Assembly: GCF_003312875.1 (NCBI RefSeq)
Contig: NZ_CP015163.1
Location: 5,890,001-5,954,000 of the forward strand
Direction: 5' to 3'
Source: Amycolatopsis albispora
Lineage (GTDB): Bacteria; Actinomycetota; Actinomycetes; Mycobacteriales; Pseudonocardiaceae
Length of the DNA stretch: 64,000 nucleotides
Shown here in pieces: positions 1 through 8,188 of the stretch (positions are counted from its first letter, which is position 1; every line of letters starts with the position of its first letter). The notes under the pieces were generated by a model. That model searched no databases and was not told the origin of the DNA. It worked only from the letters and a program-made list of their open reading frames with translations. A program made the position numbers and the translations under genes.

Positions 1-25
1 CCGCTCGCGAGAAGGAGACGGTGTG

Positions 26-556
26 ATGCGCAAGCTGCTCACCCTGCTGGCCACGATCGGGCTGCTGGTCGCCTCGGCCCCGGCGGCCTCGGCCTACGAG
101 CCGGTCAACATCGTGCACACCGAGCGGGTGCAGGCCGGGCCGTACGGGCTGACCGTCGGGTTCAGCACCTGGCCGCTGAAGGCCATGCAGTCGCTCGACT
201 TCACCTTCATCCCGGACGGCGGCATCGCGGACAAGTCCGGCGTGTTCGCGATGACCAATCCGGAGACCGGGCGGCAGGGCCGGGAGAACCCGCTGACCAG
301 GCACCCGCGCAAGCTCGACGTGTGGGGCCTGGACATCAGGGCGCTCAGCAGCCAGGGCGACTGGAAGTTCCGGTTTGTCATCGACGGCCCGGCCGGGCGC
401 GGGGAAGGCGAGCTGAGCAGGCTGCCGGTGCTCGAGCAACCCGGCCCGCCGATGGCGCTGAGCTGGTCGATCAGCGTGCTGCCGCTGGTGGGGCTGATCG
501 GCTTCCTCGCGGTGGCGTGGCGCCGCACCCGCGACCGGCTGACCGAGCGCGGCTGA
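26..556 (+). CDS. secreted, membrane-anchored protein of unknown function (YtkA/CopC-like fold suspected)
   Basis: About 176 residues. Residues 1-24 form a clear signal peptide ending in ASA before YEPV. A roughly 120-residue exported domain follows, then one hydrophobic segment (about 147-166) and a basic tail, so the bulk should lie outside the cell and be held by a C-terminal anchor. The exported part (GPYGLTV near its start, GDWKFRFVI later) resembles Ig/cupredoxin-like YtkA domains; this is inference from pattern, not a firm family call. A GAAGGAGA ribosome site lies at 11-18; ATG at 26 is preferred, with GTG at 23 directly before it. The window begins just upstream, so any operon partners are not visible. 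Confidence 0.75.
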   Translation: MRKLLTLLATIGLLVASAPAASAYEPVNIVHTERVQAGPYGLTVGFSTWPLKAMQSLDFTFIPDGGIADKSGVFAMTNPETGRQGRENPLTRHPRKLDVWGLDIRALSSQGDWKFRFVIDGPAGRGEGELSRLPVLEQPGPPMALSWSISVLPLVGLIGFLAVAWRRTRDRLTERG

Positions 557-585
557 ACCCGGCTGAACACGCTGTACACCGATCA

Positions 586-690
586 CCGCCGGGAGAGCGG
601 CTTTTTCAGCAGGTCGTGAAAATTCTCTGATCAGATCTGTGAATTAGCGCACGTTCTTCCACGGGCTGAGAATCGCGGCTCTCCCGGCGG
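586..690. repeat. 13-bp perfect inverted repeat between convergent genes
   Basis: CCGCCGGGAGAGC at 586-598 is repeated in inverted orientation at 678-690, with 79 bases between. It lies between the 3' ends of the secreted protein gene and the DUF397 gene. Each arm is followed, reading outward from one gene, by a short T-run (601-605 on plus). It could serve as a long-loop bidirectional terminator, or be a trace of a small inverted element. Confidence 0.5.
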
Positions 691-695
691 GATTT

Positions 696-947
696 TCACC
701 GCAGGTCGAACTGACCCGCCTTCACCGCGGTCACGAAGGCGTCCCATTCACCGGCGTCGAATACGAAGACCGGACTCTCGGTGAGCTTGGTGTCGCGCAC
801 CCCGACCAGTCCGGGCACGCCGAGGTTGACCTCCACGCAGTTGCCCCCGTTGGGCTCGCTCGCGAAGGACTTCTCCCAGGCAGAAGCCTCGAACCGCGCC
901 GCGGCCGTGCCCGGGTCGTAATCGGTGACCCGGGGATAATCCGCCAT
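696..947 (-). CDS. DUF397 domain protein
   Basis: 83 residues starting MADYPRV. The start at 947 is fixed by a GGAGGT site about 7 bases upstream, so longer in-frame extensions are not needed. The central part (WEKSFASEPNGGNCVEVN, then VGVRDTK and a C-terminal W-x-x-F region) has the layout of the actinobacterial DUF397 family. Known family context: DUF397 proteins are usually small partners of WhiJ-like XRE/DUF5753 regulators that control development and antibiotic production in Streptomyces. Such a regulator lies 1.2 kb away (2196-3071), separated by a DUF574 methyltransferase. Role here is inferred as an antagonist or co-factor of that regulator. Confidence 0.85.
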   Translation of the reverse strand: MADYPRVTDYDPGTAAARFEASAWEKSFASEPNGGNCVEVNLGVPGLVGVRDTKLTESPVFVFDAGEWDAFVTAVKAGQFDLR

Positions 948-1308
948 CTGACCTACCTCCATGCCTGCATCACGAACCCGCCACACCTGGCCCAGGTGGA
1001 CCCGCTACTGGCAACCCTCCGTGAGAAAACCGCCGTGCGGGCGGGGCCACCCGGGTGATCACCCGTCGATCGCTCGACAGCAAGATTAATCTAGGAGTAG
1101 GATTATTCCTAGCGGCATGGGGGGCACGGTCAGGATATCGCCGTCGCGGCGGCCCGATCGGCCAGGCGGATCCTCAGGGGAGGACACAGGTTTGCACACA
1201 GGGGACGTTTTTCCGGATCGAACCGACAACACCCAGGCCGGGAACGGGAGGAGCTGACCGATGACCGTGCGCCTGCTGGCCCCGACCGAGCGCCGCGAAG
1301 AGCCGGAC
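948..1308. other. intergenic region with a short AT-rich palindrome
   Basis: No convincing gene. This 360-base stretch lies between the DUF574 gene and the DUF397 gene, both on the minus strand, so it should hold the DUF397 promoter. An AT-rich patch around 1080-1115 stands out from the GC-rich surroundings and contains CTAGGA (1091-1096) facing TCCTAG (1107-1112). Short plus-strand frames here lack ribosome sites and recognisable content. Confidence 0.5.
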
Positions 1309-2160
1309 TCAGCCCTTCCTGGCGACCCCGCCGAGCATGAAGGACGCTGGCGGATTATGCGCGACCTCGGCGGTAGCCTCGGATTCCGCCTCGTCAAGAC
1401 GCCACTCCGGAAGCCAGACCACCCCCGGGTCCACCACGGCGAAGTCACCGAACAACGCCGTGAACTCGGCGCGGGTGCGCAGGGTGACGGGGGTGCTGGA
1501 CTGCTTGTACTGCTCGTGGACGGCCTGGAGCTGAACCAGATGCTCGGGCGGCACCCCGTCGGTCGTGCCGTGTGACATGATCAACAACGATCCCGGCGGC
1601 AGCAGCTCGCGGTAACGCGCGACCGCCGCCTCGCCCCCGTCCTCGGGGGAAACGAAGTGCAGCACGGCCACCATGAGCAGGCCGAGCGGCTTCGCCGGGT
1701 CGAGCACGCCGGTGGCGAAGGCCTGCTCCCACACGTTTTCCACGTCACGCAGGTCTCCGTGGAGGACCGCGTGCCTGCTCGGATCGCCGTTCTCCTCCAG
1801 CAGGATCTTGCTGTGCGCCACCGCGACCGGCTCGTTGTCCACGTAGACGCAGCGGGTGCTCGAATCGAGCTTGTCGGCCACCTCGTGCACGTTGCCCACG
1901 GTCGGCACGCCGGAGCCGAGGTCGAGGAACTGGGTGATGCCGTTGCGCACCGCGTAGGTCACCGCCCGGCCGAGGAACTCGCGGTTCACGCGGGCGTTCA
2001 TCCGGCCGTGCGGCACGGCCTTGAGCGCCTTCTCACCGAATTCCCGGTCGATCGCCCAGTTCGCGGTGCCGCCGAGGAACCAGTCGTAGACGCGCGCGGC
2101 GTTCGGGCGCTCCAGGTCGATGCCCTGCGGGGCGAAAGCTGGCTCGTCTTGCTCGGTCAT
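1309..2160 (-). CDS. DUF574 family SAM-dependent methyltransferase
   Basis: 283 residues. The N-terminal region (IDLERPNAARVYDWFLGG), the glycine-rich SAM loop FLDLGSGVPT at about 79-88, and the acidic YVDNEPVA segment match the actinobacterial DUF574 S-adenosylmethionine methyltransferase family. The substrate is unknown for most members. It lies 35 bases downstream of the XRE/DUF5753 regulator on the same strand, so co-transcription is likely. Such methyltransferases often neighbour WhiJ/DUF397 pairs. A weak purine-rich site (GGGGGTAG) precedes the ATG. Confidence 0.85.
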   Translation of the reverse strand: MTEQDEPAFAPQGIDLERPNAARVYDWFLGGTANWAIDREFGEKALKAVPHGRMNARVNREFLGRAVTYAVRNGITQFLDLGSGVPTVGNVHEVADKLDSSTRCVYVDNEPVAVAHSKILLEENGDPSRHAVLHGDLRDVENVWEQAFATGVLDPAKPLGLLMVAVLHFVSPEDGGEAAVARYRELLPPGSLLIMSHGTTDGVPPEHLVQLQAVHEQYKQSSTPVTLRTRAEFTALFGDFAVVDPGVVWLPEWRLDEAESEATAEVAHNPPASFMLGGVARKG

Positions 2161-2195
2161 GGCGCGCTACCCCCTGTGGCGATGAGGATCCCAGC

Positions 2196-3071
2196 CTATC
2201 CCTTGGCGGCACTGTCCTTCGCGAGCTGCACCCGGTAGTGCTCGGCCAGTTCCTTGAAGAACTGCCGCGTGTCCTGGTGCTCCAGCGCCGCCCCGCGCAG
2301 CCTGTCCCACGAGTCGACGAAGAGCTGGAAGTCCTTGACGTCGTCCAGGTACAGCCCGCCCGCGGAATGCTCGATGTAGACAAAATCCCTGGTGCGGTCG
2401 GGAAAACGCATGATGGTGAAGTCGTTGGGCACCGAGGCGAGCCTGGCCTCGAAGGGCAGCACGTGCAGGTAGACGCGGGCCCGCTTCTCCAGCTCCAGCA
2501 GGTGTTCCACCTGGTCGAGCATCACGCCGGGCGAATGCCCGCCGGGTGCCCGGCGCAGCGCGGCCTCGCTCAGGATGAACCGGTAGTACGGCGGCTGCTG
2601 CTGGTCGAACACGGCCTTGCGGTCGAGCCGGTTGCGCACCAGCGAGGTGACGTCGGTGGCGCCCGCCTCGGTGAACTGCTTGAGCATGTAGTGCTCGGAC
2701 TGCAGCGGGCCGGGAATGCGCTCGCCGTGCCAGGTGAGGATCTCCGCGGCGGCCGGTTCGAGATCGGTGAAGGTGCGGAACCAGTGCGGCACCACCGAGC
2801 GGTAGCCGGACCAGTGCCCGCGCTGCCCGGCCGCGGCACGGGCCAGGTTCATCAGGGTCTCGGCTTCGTCGCCGACGATGCCGAAGGCGTCCAGCATGGC
2901 GCGCACGTCGCCGAGCTTGACGCCGACCGCGCCCGACTCGATCTTGTTGACCTTGCCCTGGGTGCAGCCCAGCACGTCGGCGACGGCCTGTTGCGTCATC
3001 CGCGCCGCGTTGCGCGCGTGCCGCAACTCGTTGCCCAGCTGCTTGCGGCGGGAGGTGATGGTGCTCGCCAT
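2196..3071 (-). CDS. XRE-family regulator with DUF5753 domain (WhiJ-like)
   Basis: 291 residues. Residues about 6-60 form a Cro/C1-type helix-turn-helix (LGNELRHARNAARMTQQAVAD, then GCTQGKVNKIE). The rest (about 110-285) is the DUF5753 ligand/effector-binding region typical of WhiJ and related developmental regulators. It heads a minus-strand pair with the DUF574 methyltransferase, and a DUF397 protein follows further on. It is divergent from gnd across a 195-base gap that has an AT-rich patch near 3120-3140, probably its promoter. Known relatives act as repressors relieved by a DUF397 partner; the target genes here cannot be told from the sequence. Confidence 0.88.
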   Translation of the reverse strand: MASTITSRRKQLGNELRHARNAARMTQQAVADVLGCTQGKVNKIESGAVGVKLGDVRAMLDAFGIVGDEAETLMNLARAAAGQRGHWSGYRSVVPHWFRTFTDLEPAAAEILTWHGERIPGPLQSEHYMLKQFTEAGATDVTSLVRNRLDRKAVFDQQQPPYYRFILSEAALRRAPGGHSPGVMLDQVEHLLELEKRARVYLHVLPFEARLASVPNDFTIMRFPDRTRDFVYIEHSAGGLYLDDVKDFQLFVDSWDRLRGAALEHQDTRQFFKELAEHYRVQLAKDSAAKG

Positions 3072-3266
3072 CAGCGACCCCCAGACCGACCGGCCAGTCC
3101 CACGGCACCCCTACACAGACGTAAACGTATTAATCGGTGATGACGCTCCGACATTACCCTCTCACGCAGCGGAAATCGACTGGCCGCGCGCCCGGAGTTC
3201 GGTGACTCGCCCGTAACCGGCGTCCGCGACTAATCTGCGGACGAGGTCCAAGACGGAAGGCGGCAC

Positions 3267-4706
3267 ATGAGCAAGAAGGCGAGCATCGGGGTCACCGGGC
3301 TGGCGGTGATGGGCCGCAACCTGGCCCGGAACCTGGCGCGGCACGGGCACACGGTGGCCCTGCACAACCGCTCGGCGCAGCGCACGCGCGACCTGGTCGA
3401 GCAGTTCGGCTCGGAGGGCGAGTTCATCCCGGCGTACTCGGCCCAGGAGTTCGTCGACGCGCTCGAGCGCCCGCGCCAGGTGGTGATCATGGTCAAGGCG
3501 GGCGCGCCGACCGACGCGGTCATCGAGGAGTTCGCGCCGCTGCTGGAAAAGGGCGACGTGATCGTGGACGCGGGCAACGCGCACTTCGCCGACACGCGCC
3601 GCCGCGAGGCCGAGCTGCGTGAGCGCGGGCTGCACTTCGTCGGCACGGGCGTCTCCGGTGGTGAGGAGGGCGCGCTGCACGGCCCGAGCATCATGCCCGG
3701 CGGCTCGCCGGAGTCCTACGAATCGCTCGGCCCGCTGCTGGAGGACATCTCCGCGAAGGTGGACGGCACGCCGTGCTGCGCGCACATCGGTCCCGACGGG
3801 GCCGGGCACTTCGTGAAGATGGTGCACAACGGCATCGAGTACGCCGACATGCAGCTGATCGCCGAGTCGTTCGACCTGCTGCGCGGCGCCGCCGGGTACG
3901 AGCCGGCGCAGATCGCCGAGGTCTTCCGCACCTGGAACACCGGGCGGCTCGACTCCTACCTGATCGAGATCACCGCGCAGGTGCTCGCGCACACCGACGC
4001 GGCCACCGGCAAGCCGTTCGTGGACGTGGTCGCCGACCAGGCCGAGCAGAAGGGCACCGGGCGCTGGACCGTGCAGATCGGCCTCGACCTCGGGGTGCCG
4101 ATCAGCGGGATCGCCGAGGCCACCTTCGCGCGGTCGCTGTCCGGGCACGCCGGGCTGCGCGCGGCCGCGCGCGGGCTGGCCGGTCCCACGCGGGCGAAGC
4201 TGACCGGCTCGGAGGCGGAGAAGTTCGCCGACGACGTCGAGCAGGCGCTGTACGCGTCCAAGGTGGTCGCCTACGCGCAGGGCTTCAACCAGATCCAGGC
4301 CGGGAGCGCCGAGTACGGCTGGGACATCGACCTCGGGCAGGTCGCCACCATCTGGCGTGACGGCTGCATCATCCGGGCGAAGTTCCTCGACGACATCCGC
4401 TCGGCGTACGCCGCCGAGACCGAGCTGCCGACGCTGCTCACCGCGGGCCAGTTCCGGAAGGCCGTCGAGGACGCGCAGGACGCGTGGCGCTCGGTGGTCG
4501 GCACCGCGACGCGCCTCGGCATCCCGGCGCCGGGATTCGCCACTTCGCTGGCGTACTACGACGGGCTGCGCGCGGAACGCCTGCCCGCCGCGCTGATCCA
4601 GGGCCAGCGGGACTACTTCGGCGCGCACACCTACCGCCGGGTGGACCGGGAAGGCTCGTTCCACACCCAGTGGGCCACCGACTCACGCCCCGAGCAGCCC
4701 GCCTAG
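3267..4706 (+). CDS. gnd: 6-phosphogluconate dehydrogenase, decarboxylating (long NADP-dependent form)
   Basis: 479 residues, the usual length of the long NADP-dependent enzyme. It oxidatively decarboxylates 6-phosphogluconate to ribulose 5-phosphate in the pentose phosphate pathway, making NADPH in the cytosol. The nucleotide-binding start GLAVMGRNLARNLARHG (10-26), the substrate loop GVSGGEEGALHG (near 128) and the catalytic HFVKMVHNGIEY segment are all present. The C-terminal tail with QRDYFGAHTYRRVD closes the active site in the family. ATG at 3267 follows GGAAGGCGGC. The gene is convergent with the secreted protease gene and ends 11 bases before a palindromic terminator now split by an insertion sequence. 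Confidence 0.97.
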   Translation: MSKKASIGVTGLAVMGRNLARNLARHGHTVALHNRSAQRTRDLVEQFGSEGEFIPAYSAQEFVDALERPRQVVIMVKAGAPTDAVIEEFAPLLEKGDVIVDAGNAHFADTRRREAELRERGLHFVGTGVSGGEEGALHGPSIMPGGSPESYESLGPLLEDISAKVDGTPCCAHIGPDGAGHFVKMVHNGIEYADMQLIAESFDLLRGAAGYEPAQIAEVFRTWNTGRLDSYLIEITAQVLAHTDAATGKPFVDVVADQAEQKGTGRWTVQIGLDLGVPISGIAEATFARSLSGHAGLRAAARGLAGPTRAKLTGSEAEKFADDVEQALYASKVVAYAQGFNQIQAGSAEYGWDIDLGQVATIWRDGCIIRAKFLDDIRSAYAAETELPTLLTAGQFRKAVEDAQDAWRSVVGTATRLGIPAPGFATSLAYYDGLRAERLPAALIQGQRDYFGAHTYRRVDREGSFHTQWATDSRPEQPA

Positions 4707-4717
4707 CACCCGGCCAA

Positions 4718-4742
4718 TGTCACGAATGTGGCTTTCGAGACG
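4718..4742. terminator. left arm of a 25-bp perfect palindromic terminator, split by an IS element
   Basis: This 25-base arm (starts TGTCACGAATGTGG, ends CGAGACG) is the exact reverse complement of 6379-6403. Removing the IS and one copy of its target repeat restores a 25-bp stem with the 5-base loop CCAAA, placed 11 bases after the gnd stop and 10 bases after the protease stop. This fits a bidirectional terminator for the convergent pair. The same type of intergenic palindrome may be dispersed in related genomes (inference). Confidence 0.85.
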
Positions 4743-4879
4743 CCAAACCTGGATCCACCGATGTGTTTTGTCGGTGGATCCAGGTGGTGGTTGTTGATCT
4801 TGTGGTGGTGGTTGGGCGTGTGGGATTGACCGGTCTCGCATCCGGTGTGTCCACTGTGGCTTGGTTGTGGGGTTGGGGG

Positions 4880-6253
4880 TCAGGGTGTCCGGGTGTGGGT
4901 GGCGGTGAATAGGCCCTGGTAGCTGGCTTGCCAGGGCCAGTTGGTGGGCAGTCGCAGGGTGATGCGGCGGGCGGTGCGGATGATGCGGGCTGGGATGGTG
5001 ATCAGGTGCCGGCGGAGGGTGCCGGTGCGGGCTTTGGCGTGAAAGACGCTGGCCAGGCAGCCGGCGGCGCGGAGCAGGTTGTGGGTGAGGCAGGCCAGGA
5101 TCAGCCAGGCGTGGTTGGCCGGGAAGCGGCCTGAGGGGAAATGTGCCAGGGCGGAATCGTTGAGGTCGGCGAAGACCTGCTCGATGATCGCGTGCTCGCG
5201 GTGGTGCTGGTCGGCGGTGGGCAGGTCGAAGCCGGTGTCGGTGAAGATCGCGTGGTAGTTCCAGGCGCGGAACAACTCGCCCTGGTCGTTGCGCTTGTTT
5301 CTCGGGGTGCGGCGGACCAGCAGCCGTGCGGTGACCTGGCGGCCGGGGTTCTGGGTGGTGTTGACGAACGCGGTCAGGGTGGTTTCGGCGATCTGCGCGT
5401 GCGTGATCAACTCGCCGGTGTCGGGGTCGGGGATCGGGTGACGGTAGGCGATCTCGGTCCAGTCGTCCTCGCCGATCCGGTCGATCACAGCCTGGGTGGC
5501 CACGTTTTTCTGGGCGGTGACCGAGAAGGACGCGCCCGCTGCGCGGATCGCGGCGATGATCGGGCCGGTGAAGAACGCCGAGTCGGCGCGGACCACGATC
5601 ATGCCGGTCGCCCCGGCCCGGCGGGCCAGCCCGATCGCTTCGGTGATCATCGAGGCCGCCCCGCGGCGGGAATCGCAGGTCCCGCCGCGCAGCCGGGCGG
5701 TCAGGATCACCGGCGCGCAGACCGGGCTCGACAGCGTGGCGATCAGGTGGTTCAGGCCCCGGACCCCGGTGTAGCCGAATCCGCTGCCCTGTTTGCGGTG
5801 ACCATAGGTTCGCTTGATTTTGGCGTCGATATCGACAAACGCCAGCCGGTCGACCCCGGCCAGCAGTGACGGCACCCGCCCGGCCAGCCGGACCAGGGCC
5901 TCCCCGGCAGCGGAGGCGAGCTGGCGGACGTGGCCGTGGGTGAACCCGCGCAGCCACGAACCGCAGGTCGAAGGCGCCCGCACCCGATCGAACAACCGCC
6001 CCATCCCGCCGTGCCGGATCACATCCAGGTCATCGATCGAATCAGCACCAGCCACCATCCCGGCCACGACCGAGAGGGCTTTCGCGTCCGTGTTCGCCCC
6101 GACCGCCATCCCCAGATCGACCCGCTCATCGATCAACACACCCAGGCCGATGCCCTCGGCCAGCCGCAGCATCGGCACCAGCCCCGCGCACGACACGAGA
6201 CTCTCCTCGTCGAACCTCACCGACACCGACCCGGCGCTATGAGACGATCGCAT
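4880..6253 (-). CDS. IS1380-family transposase
   Basis: 457 residues. The start MRSSHSAGSVSVRFDEE and the body match IS1380-type DDE transposases: an aspartate in FVDIDAKIKRTYG, another in IVVRADSAFF, and the conserved R-x-x-x-I-I-E block REHAIIEQVFADL followed by the family's FPSGRF-ANHAWL stretch. No frameshift or stop interrupts it, and it is the only gene of the element. The ATG at 6253 sits beside a leader hairpin whose arm contains the only purine-rich stretch that could bind the ribosome, so translation may be restrained by structure. Confidence 0.93.
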   Translation of the reverse strand: MRSSHSAGSVSVRFDEESLVSCAGLVPMLRLAEGIGLGVLIDERVDLGMAVGANTDAKALSVVAGMVAGADSIDDLDVIRHGGMGRLFDRVRAPSTCGSWLRGFTHGHVRQLASAAGEALVRLAGRVPSLLAGVDRLAFVDIDAKIKRTYGHRKQGSGFGYTGVRGLNHLIATLSSPVCAPVILTARLRGGTCDSRRGAASMITEAIGLARRAGATGMIVVRADSAFFTGPIIAAIRAAGASFSVTAQKNVATQAVIDRIGEDDWTEIAYRHPIPDPDTGELITHAQIAETTLTAFVNTTQNPGRQVTARLLVRRTPRNKRNDQGELFRAWNYHAIFTDTGFDLPTADQHHREHAIIEQVFADLNDSALAHFPSGRFPANHAWLILACLTHNLLRAAGCLASVFHAKARTGTLRRHLITIPARIIRTARRITLRLPTNWPWQASYQGLFTATHTRTP

Positions 6254-6257
6254 CCAG

Positions 6258-6326
6258 CAGATGCCCTCTCACTCAGTGGACTTTGTTCCCTCGCAAGAAC
6301 AATCATCCCAAGTCAGAGGGCATCTG
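6258..6326 (-). promoter_or_regulatory. transposase leader hairpin that may mask its ribosome site
   Basis: CAGATGCCCTCT (6258-6269) pairs perfectly with AGAGGGCATCTG (6315-6326). On the minus strand the second arm reads AGAGGGCATCTG and ends 5 bases before the transposase ATG, so the purine-rich GAGAGGG lies inside the stem. Such structures are known to limit transposase translation, especially from read-through transcripts; that role here is inference. Confidence 0.5.
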
Positions 6327-6378
6327 CCCCTCAACGACACCACTCCACCACCACAAACACCGGTGGATCCAGGCCAAA

Positions 6379-6403
6379 CGTCTCGAAAGCCACATTCGTG
6401 ACA
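6379..6403. terminator. right arm of the split palindromic terminator
   Basis: Exact reverse complement of 4718-4742. It ends 10 bases before the stop codon of the secreted protease gene at 6414. With the IS in place the two arms are 1.6 kb apart, so the original hairpin can no longer form easily. The transposon's own left-end hairpin may stand in for gnd termination. Confidence 0.85.
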
Positions 6404-6413
6404 CCGCCAGCGG

Positions 6414-7181
6414 TCAGCCGACGTTCTGCGAGATCCAGTCCGAGTACGCCGGCGCCGAGGTGTAGATCGACGGGCCGGTGGCGCAGGTCGGGTCCCCGTT
6501 GCCGGTGCGGCTGGTGACGCCGATCAGTTCGTACTTGCCCGCCGAGCCGACGATCTGCGGGCCGCCCGAGTCGCCGTAGCAGGCACCCGCGTCACCGCCC
6601 GGGTTGTCGGTGCACAGCTCCACGCTGCCGTCGATGCCGGTGCACTTGTCGGCCTCGACCACCTGGGTGTCGAGCTGCTGCAGCTGGACCGGCGCGTCGC
6701 AGCCACCGCGCTCCGGGCAGGTCTGGCCCCAGCCGAGCAGGCGGGTCTTGGTGCCCGCGTCGGTGGTGGTGCCCAGCGAGATCGGCGCCGACTTCGCCGG
6801 TGCGGACAGCTTCACCAGCGCGATGTCACCGCCTGCCCCGGTCCCGGTGTAGTCCGGGTGCACGACGACCTCGGCGGCCTGCGCCTCCTCGCCACCCGAG
6901 GTGCGGTCGTTGCTGCCGATCCGCGCGCTGATCGAGTCGGCCGAGGAGCCCTGCACGCAGTGCGCCGCGGTCAGCACCCACTCGGGGGAGATCAGCGAAC
7001 CGCCGCAGAAGTGGTTGCCGCCCTCCTGCAGCGAGACCATCCACGAGTACTCCTGGTCGGCGTCGTTCCCGCCGACGATGAACGGGGTGACATCGGCACC
7101 GGCCGGCGTCGCACCGGCCACCGCGGCCACCGCGCAGGCCGCACCGGTGAGCAGGCCCACGACCAGAGAACGTGCCTTCAT
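6414..7181 (-). CDS. secreted trypsin-like serine protease (S1 family)
   Basis: 255 residues from ATG 7181, chosen because an AAGGAG site lies 6 bases upstream; longer in-frame starts lack one. Residues about 1-28 are a signal peptide (SLVVGLLTGAACAVAAV). IVGG follows a short propeptide and gives the classical N-terminus of mature trypsin. The catalytic triad is visible as TAAHC, DIAL and GDSGGP, and cysteines occur at family positions. It should act outside the cell on protein substrates after zymogen cleavage. The gene is convergent with gnd, sharing the palindromic terminator interrupted by the IS, and divergent from the CPBP gene. Confidence 0.95.
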   Translation of the reverse strand: MKARSLVVGLLTGAACAVAAVAGATPAGADVTPFIVGGNDADQEYSWMVSLQEGGNHFCGGSLISPEWVLTAAHCVQGSSADSISARIGSNDRTSGGEEAQAAEVVVHPDYTGTGAGGDIALVKLSAPAKSAPISLGTTTDAGTKTRLLGWGQTCPERGGCDAPVQLQQLDTQVVEADKCTGIDGSVELCTDNPGGDAGACYGDSGGPQIVGSAGKYELIGVTSRTGNGDPTCATGPSIYTSAPAYSDWISQNVG

Positions 7182-7354
7182 CCGCATCTCCTTCTCCCGG
7201 CCCCCTTGCCTCCCGTGGGGGATGAGACGCAGCGTAGGCAATGTTGGTAAATCATTAACACCCTTCGAAAGTTCCAACTCACTCGACAGAGTGGCCGAAG
7301 GAACCTTGTGTGATCGGCGCGCTTCCACTATCGGGCGTCAGCTAATTTGGCCGA

Positions 7355-8188
7355 GTGAGCTATCACCTCCAGACCCGCGGCCCCGCCTATCGCTGGTGGC
7401 GGCCGCTGCTCGGCGCCGTGGTCCTCGTGGCCGTCGGATTCGCTTGCCTGACAACGTTTTCCGCGCTCACCGCGGCGATCTCGGAGAGCACCGACCAACG
7501 CTGGGAAATGGTGCTGAGCTTCGGCGCGATCGCGGTCGTGCTGCCCGCGGTTTTTGCCGCCGCGCGTTTCGGCGAGGGCCGCCGCCCGGGCACTTTGTCC
7601 AGTGTGGACGGTCGGTTGCGGTGGCGGTGGCTGGCCGAGTGCACCGGCTGGGCGGTGGCCGCCTTCGCCGCGGCGGCCGCGGTGGACCTGCTGCTCGGCG
7701 CGGGCTGGGACGCGGCGACCTGGCCCGGCCTGCCCGCCTACCTCTCGATCGTGGCGCTCACCCTGCTGCTGGTGCCGTTCCAGGCCGCGGCCGAGGAGTA
7801 CGTCTTCCGCGGCTGGCTGCTGCAGGCCTTCGGCGCCTGGCTGCGCACCCCGTGGCCGGGCGCGGTGCTCGGCTCGGCGGCCTTCGTGGCCACGCACGGT
7901 TACACCTCGGCGCCGATCCTGGCCGAGCTCTTTGTCTTCGCGATGATCCTGTGCTGGCTGACCGTGCGCACCGGCGGCCTGGAGGCGGCCATCGGGCTGC
8001 ACGCGGTGAACAACATCGCCACCATGGTGCTGGCGGGCGGGGCCCCGATTCCCGACCAGAGCACGGTGACCGCGACCTGGGGTGACGCGGTGCTGATCGC
8101 GGCACCCTCGATCGTCTACGCCTGGGTGGCCGACCTCAGGTACCGGAAGCGGACCGCTCGGCCAGCACCTGTGCCAGCGCCTGAGTGA
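7355..8188 (+). CDS. CPBP-family intramembrane metalloprotease
   Basis: 277 residues with several hydrophobic segments. The three CPBP (Abi/CAAX) motifs are present: EEYVFRG near 147, a histidine in FVATHGYTS, and HAVNN near 215, which together form the membrane-embedded metal site. Known members cleave prenylated or other membrane substrates and some give bacteriocin immunity; the substrate here is unknown. GTG at 7355 has no good ribosome site, and TAATTT at 7343-7348 could be a -10 box for a nearly leaderless message. Its 3' end overlaps the convergent Clp-N gene by 53 bases. Confidence 0.9.
   Translation: MSYHLQTRGPAYRWWRPLLGAVVLVAVGFACLTTFSALTAAISESTDQRWEMVLSFGAIAVVLPAVFAAARFGEGRRPGTLSSVDGRLRWRWLAECTGWAVAAFAAAAAVDLLLGAGWDAATWPGLPAYLSIVALTLLLVPFQAAAEEYVFRGWLLQAFGAWLRTPWPGAVLGSAAFVATHGYTSAPILAELFVFAMILCWLTVRTGGLEAAIGLHAVNNIATMVLAGGAPIPDQSTVTATWGDAVLIAAPSIVYAWVADLRYRKRTARPAPVPAPE

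Larger units (their letters stand above)
4748..6373. mobile_element. IS1380-family insertion sequence, complete
   Basis: The element is 1626 bp. Its ends are perfect 13-bp terminal inverted repeats CCTGGATCCACCG (4748-4760, and reverse complement at 6361-6373), with partial matching continuing inward. It is flanked by a 5-bp direct repeat CCAAA (4743-4747 and 6374-6378), within the 4-5 bp target duplication known for IS1380. It carries one intact transposase gene. The left end holds a second inverted copy of the terminal repeat, making a 14-bp hairpin (4748-4761 with 4771-4784). Intact ORF, ends and target duplication suggest a recent, possibly active copy. Confidence 0.93.

Noticed and set aside
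3162..4664. 500-codon open frame on the minus strand across gnd
   Set aside because: It is antisense to a clearly conserved gnd, has no recognisable motif and arises from the G/C bias at third codon positions. The same reasoning removes the long frames opposite the ATPase, FUSC, hydroxylase and Tex genes.
4718..6403. The 25-bp palindrome arms as extended terminal repeats of the IS
   Set aside because: The element's own 13-bp ends start at 4748 and stop at 6373 and are bounded by the CCAAA direct repeat, so the arms are outside and pre-date the insertion.
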